From NCBI RefSeq assembly GCF_963583255.1, contig NC_084814.1:16590464-16654463 (forward strand): DNA of 64,000 bases, written 5' to 3'. Both the position numbers and the translations under genes were made by a program. This DNA comes from Pyrus communis. Taxonomy: Eukaryota; Streptophyta; Magnoliopsida; Rosales; Rosaceae. Below are positions 50,037 through 61,796 of the stretch, one piece after another; within the stretch, counting starts at the first letter, position 1, and every line of letters begins with the position of its first letter. A model generated the notes under the pieces. The model saw only the letters and a list, made by a program, of their open reading frames with translations, was not told the DNA's origin and did no database searches.

Positions 50037-50178
50037 TCTTATAGAAAAGGGCTGGTGCATACAACAGCTTTATCACAACCAATCATCCCTCCAGTAAAGA
50101 TCACCTGATCAATTATTATAGGAAGGGCATTGTACTGGCACATTAATCCTAAGCAATATTTTTCCAATCTTAACGTAA

Positions 50179-50730
<552 letters not shown>

Positions 50731-50864
50731 TTACTTTCCTACTTTTGATCGGATTGTTGTCTTGCTTAGATAGAACTACCTACTTGTTTCCATTTATAGT
50801 GGAGTTTGGAGGTTGATTGGTCTGTCATTTTAGTTTTTAGTGGAAGGATTTTTGTTGAAGAATA

Positions 50865-51040
50865 AATAGAATTTTACGGCTTAACTTTTCTGTATTCCAC
50901 AATTCTGAATAAAAGGTACATACAATCCTTGTTACAAAAGGAAACAAAAATAAAGGACACAATATCCTTCCTAAAACATGACTCTAATAATTACAAAATA
51001 TTTACATTCCTTTTTTCCTAAATATTGACTTATTCCAATA
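50865..51040 (-). repeat. 3' LTR of the young copia element
   Basis: 176 bp; four differences from 54960-55135, three of them C/T changes. It is the element end nearest the frameshifted dirigent, 139 bp upstream of its ATG. Confidence 0.95.
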
Positions 51041-51047
51041 CTCCCCC

Positions 51048-54000
51048 TCAAGTTGGAGCATATATATTACTCATACCCAACTTGACAAGCGAGTCATCGA
51101 ACCTCCTACTACACACGACATGGGTAAGAATATCTGCAAGTTGTTCCTCTAAGTTCACAAACGGTATTGACACAATCTTCTTCTCCAGCTTTTCTTTGAT
51201 AAAATGTCTGTCAACCTCAACGTACTTAGTCCTGTTATGTTGTATTGGATTCTCAGCAATTTCTCTAGCGGACTTATTATCACAATACAACTTCATTGCC
51301 TCCTTCTGCTTAAAACCGAGACTCCAAAGTAATTTTCGTAGCCAAAGAATCTCACACACACCATGTGCTATACCCCTATACTCAGCTTCGCAAAAGACCG
51401 TGATACCACATTCTGCTTCTTGCTCCGCCACGTAACCAAATTACCTCCAACAAATGTAAAATACCTAGATGTAGACCTTCTATTAGTCACATCACCTGCC
51501 CAATCACCATCAGTAAATCCCTCAATCCTCATATGTCCATGACATTCATACAAAATTCCTTTACCTGAGGCAGACTTCAAATATGCCAAGATTCTCATTA
51601 CCGCCGCCATATGATCCACACTAGGTGAGTGCATAAATTAACTTACCACACTTACAACATAGACAATATTCGGATGGGTGTGAGACAAATAAATCAGCCT
51701 CCCCACTAGTCTTTGATATCTACCTCTGTCAACGGGTTCCTGATTTGGATAAATCCCCAAATAATGTTTCTCCACGATGGGAGTGTCCACAGGTTTACAT
51801 CCCAGCATGCCTGTTTCTTTTAATAAATCCAAAACATATTTACGTTGAGACAAGAAAATACCTTTAGATGAGCTAGCGACTTCCACACCAAGAAAATATT
51901 TCAAATCTCCCAAATTCTTCATCTCGAACTCGGCTGCAAGGTTTTGTTCTAACTTCATCATTTCTTCAGAATCATCACCCGTTATTATCACGTCATCCAC
52001 ATAAATAATTAAGGTTGTCCTTTTACCACTTCTCCGCTTCACAAATAATGTATCATCCGAGTGACTTTGATAATACCCAATCGTCCTTTTAACTTGAGTA
52101 AATCTACCAAACCATGCACGAGGTGATTGCTTAAGTCCGTAAAGTGACTTTCGCAACCTACATACTTTGGTTTTTCCTCCGACATTGTACCCCGGAGGGA
52201 AATCCATATATACCTTTTCTTCCAAGTGCCCATGAAGAAAAACATTTTTCACATCAAACTGTCTCATTGGCCAATTCAAATTTGTAGCTAAAGAAATCAG
52301 AACTCGTACTGTATTCATCTTTGTTACTGGAGAAAAAGTTTCCTGATAATCAACATCATAAGTTTGAGTATAACCCTTTGCTACTAACCTTACTTTGTAC
52401 ATGTCTACTGCTCCGTCTGCCTTGTACTTGATCGTAAAGACCCATCTACACCTAACCGGTTTTTTGCGTTTAGGTAGCTCCGTTACCTCCCATGTATCAT
52501 TCTTGTGTAGTGCCATCATTTCTCTATCCATTGCAGCAGCCCATTTAGGATCCTTCAAGGCCTCCTCAACTTGGGTTGGTGCTTGGATTCCTTCCACATT
52601 ATTTACCCAGGCTTGACGTTCCGGTGTAAGGTTCTTGCATGACACATAATTTGCTATTGTATACTTTACTTTTCCTTTAAGAGAGAACCTATCAGGAGGA
52701 ACACCACGATTTTGCCTTGGCGGTAACTTATACGTATTTACATCATTATTTGGATTAGTTACATGAGCATCTGTAGTACTTACCTCAGGGATATTAAGAG
52801 TAAACACATTGGGTGGCACTATCGAGCTAGAGAGAGAGGGTGATGTGGGTTCTGCAGGTGGCACTTCTTCCCCTGAAGTACATGGTTCAGCAGTAGGCTG
52901 CTGGACTGACATAGCTTCCTCGAAAAGACCCTGCCAAAAGCCTACACTCGTCTCGACAGGCAGCAGCTGAAGGCTCATTCTCGGCAGTTTCTTGCCGAGA
53001 GACTGGTGTCCTATTTTCATCCTTGTCGTTAACACATGCTCCCCCTGAACTATATATCACATCCTTTGCTACCTCTAACCACCCAAGATCAACTTGATCA
53101 CCATTAGTGTTCTTCTTCTGATGATCTAAATGTGATGGATCGAAGAATAAAAATACTCTGATTCAAAAAAAGTAACATCCATAGTCACATATGTCAAGTT
53201 TCAGGATGATAACACTTATACCCTTTCTGTTGGGAGGCAAACCCAACAAAAATGCACCAAAGGGCACATGGATCCAATTTGCTACAATGAATCTTGTGAA
53301 TATGAACATATGCTACACATCCAAACACACGAGGAGTAAGGGTATTAGTGGATACTATAGGAACATGTTCCGTCAATACTTGAAGAGGTGTACGAAATTC
53401 TACAACCTGAGATGGCATACAGTTAATCACATACATAGCATAGGTAACGGCTTTCGGCCAAAAAACGCTTAGGCACGGACGCACCAATAAGCAAGGCACG
53501 AGCAGTTTCCAAGATATGACAATTATTTCTCTCAACAATCTCATTCTGTTGTGGAGTATGCAGATAGGTAGTTTGATGAATAATTCCACGATCTTGTAGA
53601 AACTGAGATAACTTAGAATTTATGTACTCTCCACCATTGTCAGAATGCAAAACTTTAATATCAGTGAAATACTGAGTCTTAACCATCGGTTGAAATATAC
53701 GAAACACATCACCAACCTCACTTTTATTTTTCAACATATACAACCACGTCATACGAGTGCAATCATCCACGAAAGTAACAAACCACCTAATTCCCGAAGT
53801 AGTACTAACAGGGGAAGGCCCCCACACATCAAAGTGTACTAGTGCAAATGAAGAAGATCTTCTATTCATACTTGGAGGGAATGAAGCACAATGACTTTTG
53901 GCTAAAATACATACTTCACATTTCAATTTTGAGTCTTCAATACCACTGAACAAATCAGGTAATATATGTTTCAAATAACCAAACGATGCATGCCCCAAAC

Positions 54001-54460
54001 GACAATGCAATAACAATACCTTCTATAGATTACTATTACGTGACGAATGAATCAAATTAGCTCTTCCAGGAACCATGTCATCCACATAATATAGCCCCTC
54101 TTTCTTAGTGCCACGCCCAATGATCTCCTTTGTTTGAATATCCTGAAGCAAGCAAAATGAAGGATACATTACCACAACACAATCTAATTGTTCAGTGACT
54201 TGAGGTACGTACAATAAGTGATGGGACAATGACAGAACCAATAAACAATCATGTAATGAAAGAGAGGGCGCAATAGACACTGTTCCCGCTCCAACAACAA
54301 CACCAGTAGTACCATTGGCAGTTGCCACACACTTTCTATGAGAATCTTTCATGGACTGAAACAAAGTTCTATCATAGGTCATATGATCCATTGCACTGGA
54401 ATCTAAAATCCAACCTGTATTAGTCATTGTAATCACACACGCGATAATAATACACGACAA
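51048..54460 (-). pseudogene. Copia polyprotein (protease, integrase, RT, RNase H), frames broken
   Basis: Read high to low. 54460-54023 is the pre-integrase region with WILDSSAMDHMT, where the protease active site is normally DSG, so the Gly is replaced. 54016-53423 gives the integrase zinc region (HCRLGHASFGYL, CEVCILAK) and core (HFDVWGP, FVDDCTRMTW, LHSDNGGEY, NEIVERNN). 53589-53194 completes it after a frame change. 53035-51638 is RT (NDTWEVTELP, ARAWFGRF, and the catalytic LIIYVDDVIITG with YVDD intact, LGDLKYFLG). 51634-51048 is RNase H (GFTDGDWAGD, LYCDNKSA, DRHFIKEKL) with another shift near 51400. At least four frame breaks make it non-autonomous despite its recent insertion. Confidence 0.93.
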
Positions 54461-54959
54461 TTATAGTACCAAACAAACAGAACCACACGCTGCAAGAAAC
54501 ACACAAATCTCGTTCCAAAATTGCAATTCACACGGCAAAGCAGCAGACTATCCTCCAATTGCTTAAGTACATCAATAATTCATGTCAAAAAGAGAAACAA
54601 AAAATTGAAAGTAAGAAGTCAAGGCAACAATTGAAAGCTTCAATTGCCACCAAGAATCCACGCTGCAATCCAGACAAAAGGCACAAAATCCAAGATGCTA
54701 CAATCTACACAGCACAACCAAAAGCCAATACATGGCACGACCAAATTGTTACAGCAACTGAACACGGTGCTGCTGTATTGGAAGACAAAGCACAGCACCA
54801 CACATGGCAGCAGCAAGATCACACTGCTGCAAATCCAATATACATGGCCTGATCGATTTCTGCAACAAGCAGCGCAGGAACAAGTCGACCGAACACAATA
54901 GCGGAAGAAAATATTGGTTTACAGTTTCTAAGGTTACGGAAAATTTGGCTCTGATGTCA
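54461..54959 (-). other. Leader region of the copia element, gag absent
   Basis: On the minus strand this should encode gag between the PBS and protease, but no gag domain or CCHC knuckle is readable. The composition (CAGCAACAA-rich on the plus strand) is unlike the rest of the element. A deletion or replacement of gag is inferred. Confidence 0.6.
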
Positions 54960-55135
54960 AATAGAATTTTACGGCTTAACTTTTCTGTATTCCACAATTC
55001 TGAATAAAAGGTACATAGAATCCTTGTTACAAAAGGAAACAAAAATAAAGGACACAATATCCTTCTTAAAACATGACTCTAATAATTACAAAATATTTAC
55101 ATTCTTTTTTTCTTAAATATTGACTTATTCCAATA
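54960..55135 (-). repeat. 5' LTR of the young copia element
   Basis: 176 bp partner of 50865-51040; followed by the target duplication GAATA at 55136-55140. Confidence 0.95.
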
Positions 55136-55140
55136 GAATA

Positions 55141-55648
55141 TGCCGGACTTCTTTTTCACAAAATTTTAATCACAAAGTCTTGTACTTTGCTCTATTTTTT
55201 TAACAATAGAAAAGTTAAAAATTGCCAAAATATTCAATATTTTGGGCCGTCCGGGAATCATTATGGTTCAATATTAATGAAAAGACTTAGGGTGTTGTAC
55301 TTATCCTCAACCATATTTTGATCCCTGTGTGAATTAGGTCGAAATGCTGCTGCAGCCAGTGCCCAAATGGCCTGAAACTGAAGTGGCCCGTATCAACTTT
55401 GGCTGTTTTGCATAGTGATGTACACAACAGAAGGAACTGAGACAAAAAGGCAGCCGTAGGACTTGAGTCACTAGCACCGACCTATAAAGCGCCTTTGTAA
55501 ATAATAAGATAGACCTATTAACCCAAAAAAAAAAAAATGTCTTCCTGAAAAAAAAACTTATATGACACGGGTATACTGTTACGGTGACATTCCGTATTAA
55601 TAAAATTAATATGTTTAAATTTTATTCCAAATATCCTTATTTATTAGC
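55141..55648. other. Intergenic, no gene seen
   Basis: Right of the copia target duplication, this is the original upstream DNA of the second dirigent gene. It ends in the first unit of a 78-bp tandem repeat that the next element interrupts. Confidence 0.5.
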
Positions 55649-56380
55649 CAAGGTTCTAAAAAATGCTAAGATGCTAGTCGGACGGCGGGTAAGGACCTAG
55701 TGCGTAGGCGGCTAAACGGATTTATGTAAATTTATTATATATCTTGTAAATAAACCTATTTACACTTAAAAAAAATAAAAAAACAAAACAAAACTATACT
55801 TGTATGGATAATAAAAGAATGATAAAATACAAAAATATGCAAAAATAGAAGTAGAAGAATACACAAAGTACATCCATCGAACAAGTTCAATATTTAAAAA
55901 ACAGTAAGCATGTAATCATAATGAGGAGTATTCTTGGATGATAGATTAAATTCTTCTTGTTCATGATCCTTACATTGGATTGGACGTCGACTAAATTATT
56001 TAACCTTGTTGTATCTAGTTTATTTCTTTTCTTTGTATGTATCACCTTAAAAGTGCTCCAATTCATTTCACAATTGGATGAACTTGTAGTCAATCCATCC
56101 TTTGCAAATTAGGTACACCATTTCCATAAGTATACCACCATGAAACTAAAAAAATAAAAAATAAAATAAAAACCAAACCGCCTAGCTCCAAACCAAATTT
56201 TTGAAACGATTTGCCCTAAATCGTGGCGTTACTTGACCGCCTAAGTCGATTTTCAGAACACTGTTATTAGCACATGACTCCATGTGAGTGTACCAATGCT
56301 AATAAAATTAGTACGTGCAAATTTTGGTCCAAATATCCTTATTTATTGGCACATGACTTCATATGAATGTATTTGTGTTA
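55600..56380. repeat. 78-bp tandem repeat, two units, first unit interrupted
   Basis: Unit 1 (AATAAAATTA...CCAAATATCCTTATTTATTAGC before the hAT element, continuing ACATGACTCCATGTGAGTGT after it) matches unit 2 (56301 onward, with TTATTTATTGGCACATGACTTC uninterrupted). Unit 2 serves as an empty-site copy. Confidence 0.75.
55649..56263. mobile_element. hAT-type non-autonomous element, 615 bp
   Basis: The ends CAAGGTTCTAAAAAATGCTA and (inverted) CAGTGTTCTGAAAATCGACT start with the CA typical of hAT ends and continue into GGCGG-type text on both arms. A perfect 8-bp duplication TTATTAGC flanks it (55641-55648 and 56264-56271). No transposase; the open frame 55887-56093 is unrecognised. Confidence 0.85.
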
Positions 56381-57309
56381 TGTAAGTTATTCATTGTCTA
56401 ATCATAATGACAAGCATATTATTATTGTTATTATTTACGTTGGGGGACTAAACAAGATCGCAAACGATGGAAAGTGCTTTAACACTATTGTTGTAAGCAT
56501 TTTTGCTCATATGTGTTTCTGTTATAGATATTTTTAATAGAAACATGCCGGAGATTTTATTTAAAACAATTGCACCAACTAGATGCTTCTCCATAAGATT
56601 AAAAAAACAATTAAAAATGCCTTATACTATCATTTTAATTTTTTTATGTCAAACATTATAGCAAGCTTTTAATTTTGAATTCAAAACCATAAAAATGAAT
56701 CCTATTCACTATTCACACTATAAGCCTCGACGCTTCATTAAACTTGGTATTTTCTCTAGTGGACTCTCTCTGTGTATGACATTTTCTGTCTTTCTTAAAG
56801 ACATTACACTGAAAAAAAAAACCTCTTTTCTGCTATATTTTTAACTTCAACCTTAGTTATTGACATGGTTAATTGTGAGTATAATGATCCTAGTTTGAAG
56901 TCCTGCTAATAGTCTATGTATTAACCTATTCTAAAATATTATACTTATATAGCTCGCCGATACCAATAAAAACTACTATTTATTATGTATTTAGTGCAAG
57001 ATTCTTTAAGAACAAAAAAATGAAATTGTATTATTTGTTAGATTATTCTATATCTTTTTTGTTTGTTTGGATTATTATTTTAGATTTTACAGTTTTATTT
57101 TTATTTGATTATTATATATTTTATGTAGGAACAAAAGATATTATTTTAGATAATTATTTAAGATAGCTCACATATAAAACAAATCCTGGCTCTACCCTTG
57201 AATACCTTCTAAGTAGGAATTTGCAAATCCTCCCGACATATCTTTATAAAGCGTGTAGGATATGGTACATTTCTAATCCATCTAACCTTTTAACTTGACC
57301 TCAAACTAG
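56272..57309. other. Intergenic, no gene seen
   Basis: AT-rich DNA without recognised features apart from the tandem repeat at its left edge. Confidence 0.5.
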
Positions 57310-57314
57310 GTGAG

Positions 57315-59936
57315 TGTAACAACCCGTCCCTAATTTTACGATTTTATAAATTTTAAAAGTGTGAAATTATGAAAATGCCATTTGAGGTGAGATTGTTGAC
57401 CTTCGTTGACCATCATTTCATGACTCGTACGAGTTATTATTTTACCATATTCTCGAAGTACTCAGTGGTACAAAAGCGTAGATGCAAGTAGAATCGTAAT
57501 TAGAGTTACGATGAAGATTTTATGAAACTACAATTCCTAAAAATACTTTGGTAAAAATTACTATTTATATTTTATATATTTTTCATAATTATCATATTAT
57601 TATTTTAATATTTCCTGATTGGATATTTTAAATATTTAAATAATTTATTTTTGGCCAGTAGGCCCACACATCACAAACTCTCGACCCTCTCCCTACCGCG
57701 TGTCCCTCTTCCCTCACTCTCCCAGACCTCTCTCTTCCCTCTTCTCTCAGTCTCTCTCTCGTCCCTCTCATCTTTCTCACTCTAACTCCCTCTCACCTTT
57801 GCAAACATCAAATGGCCGTGAGGCCGAGACCATCACCTTGCCACCTTCCACGTCAAATCACACCACCACCATCTAACCTAACCACTCATCAAGTTACCAA
57901 TGTCCAAGTATAGAAATAGAGAACCAGGTGGTGAACGCGAACCCAGATCGTGACCTCCATTTTTTTCGGCGAGGACCTCGTGGATTTTGGTGAGGGTGAA
58001 TCTCGAAAATAACCTAAAACTTAGTGGATCGTGTCTTGGTATGTATTTCTAGTTATTCTAAGGTTTTTGGTGGGGGTTTTGGTACAAAAATGACACGGGG
58101 GAAAGTTCCCTAGATTTCTGACGAGAAACCCAGCCTTTGCAGGGTTTTTTTGGGCCGATCCTGACTTTGGCTTAACCTCATTTTGGCATACCCTAATTCC
58201 TGATCTCCTAAGCTTCATTTTGATCTTTATTTCAATGAAAATAGTTAAGAATCAAGCTTGAACGGAGCTCGGGAAGTTTCCTAGCCAAAGTCGATCTAGT
58301 TCTGGCCTTCTTCTTCGTTGAGTTAGACCAACTAGCGAGCCCAAATGGGTCAACTCGACCCGAGAAAAAAAATAAATACATAAAATTCTAAAGCCTAGAT
58401 TCGCGATCCAGATCTGAATCCAAACCCAGGATCCTGCCTGGCCCAAACCTTCGGCCGATACGGCCCATTTCCAAAAATGGATCTGGAATATTTGTAGAAT
58501 ACTCTTAGAATGTTCCTTAAGTTGACTTTTTCAAAATTTTCTTCGAAACCCTTCTAGGCTAATTTCAACGCCCCAAGTCCTTTTTTGGCATTTATTTAGT
58601 GAAATTTCAAAGTTTTAACGTAGTTGACCGTCGGGGCGGCTCGGTCGATTTTTTAGGGTTGACCTTTCACTTTTTCGTTGACTATTTACGAAATTTACCT
58701 GGGACCCTTCTTAGGGTATTTCGACGCGTTGATTTCGAATCCGCCATCTGTTTCTCCAAATTCAAACGTTTTAATTGAGTTTTACTAATGGGTCTATTAT
58801 GCTTAGGTAAATTAGCATTAGCGATCCGTAATTACTCGCTCGAACGGTTGCAACCTCGCAAGTATATGTGAATGAGTCTTTTCTTTTATATATACATATA
58901 TATATATATATAATATTTGTTTAGTTTCCATATATACATCTAATAACGAATTTTCTATGTGATGCCGTAATTAAATTAACATTTATACGAAATGTCGTAA
59001 TGATGAGAATTAGGAAATCATTATAAATCCTACATGATGCTTTAATTAGATTTATGGCTATGAATAGTATTATGTTGACTAGAATTATCGAATTATTGTG
59101 GCATAACTATATTTATGTTATCTGCTCATCATGTGCTACACTGGTGTCAATACTCACCTGAGCCAGGGCCAGGTTTCATGTGTATGTTCACATCACACCG
59201 TATGCTCACTTTGGATCAATTGTAGGTGCTGGTCATGTCCTAGATTGCTATAGGCAATTAGGACTCGTATGTGGATGCGCATAATGCCAGTCTTCACCGG
59301 ATTGTAGTATTAGAGCGTAAATCATTATTACACCCTGTCCTATTCATGTCATAATACCTCTACATGAACTCGTGTGTCAGCATGTGTCAATGAGCACTTA
59401 ATGTGATATGTTTATTTCTGCGAGGTATTGTGATTACTAGAAGTTATATGCTTATTTACCAATTTTGTGATGTATTGAATTCTTGAGATATTGCAGGTTA
59501 CAGTAAGTATTTTCATACTATACGTAGTATGTAGATTTTGGAAACTATAATTATTTTATGACGAGGGGTTATTATGTGTTCAAAAAGGTTTTTACAAAGC
59601 TTTATTTTTAGGCCCACTCACCTTTGTTTTTCACCCCTTCAGGTTTTAGTAGCTGAGCTTTCGTGTCGATGAGGATTCTTGGCAAACTTTGGTATAGGTG
59701 TTTACCTCCGATAGTATAATTCTCATTCTACCTTACTATACTTTACTTATGCTCTGACATTACGCATGAATGAGTTCATTCCCGCTCACTAGCGCACTCT
59801 TACATTTAGGCACTTTTAGGTTTAAATTTACTCACATTTTCCACATCACTACACTTTATAGCTTCATCACCCTCTGGTGTCGGCCAACACAACTCGATTC
59901 GAAGTCCACATGGACATTTCAGGTTGGGGTATGTCA
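57315..59936. mobile_element. Solo LTR of a Ty3/gypsy element, 2.6 kb
   Basis: The sequence begins TGTAACAACCCGTCCCTAAT, a start typical of long LTRs of plant Tekay/Del-type chromoviruses, and ends GGTTGGGGTATGTCA. A perfect 5-bp duplication GTGAG flanks it (57310-57314 and 59937-59941). No gag-pol is present inside: the interior is a CT-rich leader-like zone (57660-57790), GACC/TTGACC-rich text, and a TATATA tract (58887-58913). So it is a solo LTR left by LTR-LTR recombination. The open frames within (58021-58446, 59806-59991) are not genes. Confidence 0.85.
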
Positions 59937-59941
59937 GTGAG

Positions 59942-60150
59942 TACATTCTAAGCCCCAAGGATTGATGCCAAGTGAATAAATGATGGACCACAAAATGTTA
60001 GATAGGAAGGACTAGAGATGCCCTTTTTGAGCATACAAACGTATAGAAGAGGAATTTGTAAATGATTCTTTTTAAGAAAGAAATCGCAAATTTCTCTCAC
60101 ATACATATATGATGCTCATGACGGGCATTTTTAATCCTCTCTATTTAATT
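59942..60150. mobile_element. MITE copy split by the solo LTR
   Basis: Joining the few bases left of the solo LTR (to 57314) with 59942 onward gives an end resembling the PAM71-intron MITE (GGTGAG...TTCTAAG...CCAAGG). The text CACAAAATGTTAGATAGGA, TTGTAAATGA and GATGCTCATGACGGG also follows that element's order. The right end near 60150 is diverged. Confidence 0.6.
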
Positions 60151-60734
60151 TTAGGGATACTTTGGATGCGGTCCCTAATCTTTAGCATTCTTTGACTAAA
60201 ACCTTAATGGTTTTCAAAGTTTGATCAAAGTCCCTTAACTTTGTACACCTCATTATATTACTATTAATATTTTTATTTTTATAGTTTTGACATTAATTGT
60301 TTGATATTTTATGAAGTCCCTCATTATAGAAATGGTTACAATAAAAAAATTCAAACATTTTGATTGAATAAATGGATAAAAACTATGTAACAATAAGAAA
60401 TAATAAATGGCAAAAGAATGTATCCATAGTGTTAAAAAAATGGGTAGATTTTGCAAAAAAAATTATACATTTCACATATAACAAAGTGGTACATTAATAA
60501 AGAAGAATGGGTACATTATAAATAAGTGAGGGTATAAATAAAAAATTAAAAAAATTATGAATACAAATGAATTTTAAAAAATATGAGCGCTAAAAGAAAT
60601 TAATATATGGGTACAAATTAAAACTAAAAAGAAAATACTACAAATTTCAAAAAAAAATGTTGCAAATTAAAAGTGGGTACAAACTAAATATATAAATATT
60701 TGATACAAAGTTTAGCCATAAAACATAAATATAC
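60151..60734. other. Intergenic, no gene seen
   Basis: AT-rich with many A-runs. Text around 60160-60240 looks repetitive (TTAGCATTCTTTGAC, TTTGATCAAAGTCCCTTAAC), but I cannot assign a family. Confidence 0.45.
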
Positions 60735-61046
60735 TATTGGAAGGACTGGGACAGCTCGGCAAGCAGAAAGTATTGGAAGGACTGGGACAGCTCGGCAAGC
60801 AGAAAGCAAGGCAAGCTGTATGTACAGACAGCACATCAAGGGTGTGCACTCTGGAAAGGAATGTGCATGTGATTGCTGACTCATGGACAGCAGGGAAAGG
60901 AATGTGCACATGCATGTGTGCTGTTGCATCTGATTACAAGGGTGTAAAGCTTTCAGCTTTCTTTTTTTTTGTATTGTGTATATGTATGCCTTCCCATAAG
61001 GCTTTCTGGGATATGAAATTAATTACAATTCAAATCAGAAAAATCA
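60735..61046 (+). repeat. 5' LTR of the right-edge copia element
   Basis: Ends ...AATCA just before ATA and the primer-binding site. The start is placed at TATTGGAAGG, where two perfect 36-bp tandem units (60735-60806) begin; this is inferred, because the second LTR lies outside the window. A TATATG region near 60979 could be part of the promoter. Confidence 0.65.
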
Positions 61047-61049
61047 ATA

Positions 61050-61063
61050 TGGTATCAGAGCAG
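61050..61063 (+). promoter_or_regulatory. Primer-binding site (initiator Met tRNA type)
   Basis: TGGTATCAGAGCAG matches the copia consensus for priming by the 3' end of initiator tRNA-Met, 3 bp after the LTR. Confidence 0.9.

Positions 61064-61796
<733 letters not shown>

Larger units (their letters stand above)
50865..55135 (-). mobile_element. Ty1/copia retrotransposon, 4.27 kb, young, lacking gag
   Basis: Two 176-bp LTRs (50865-51040, 54960-55135) differ at only four positions by eye. The 5-bp duplication GAATA flanks the element (50860-50864, 55136-55140). The minus-strand PBS-like TGACATCAGAGCC follows the 5' LTR (near 54957), and the polypurine tract TTGAGGGGGAG directly precedes the 3' LTR. 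LTR ends are TA...TT rather than TG...CA. The internal order is protease-like, integrase, RT, RNase H. About 500 bp between PBS and protease (54461-54957) holds no gag I can see. Confidence 0.95.

Noticed and set aside
58021..58446. Two minus-strand open frames in the solo LTR
   Set aside because: No domain features, and they lie within a repeat bounded by a target duplication.
60735..60806. CRISPR-like repeat
   Set aside because: Only two directly adjoining units with no spacers, in a plant LTR.
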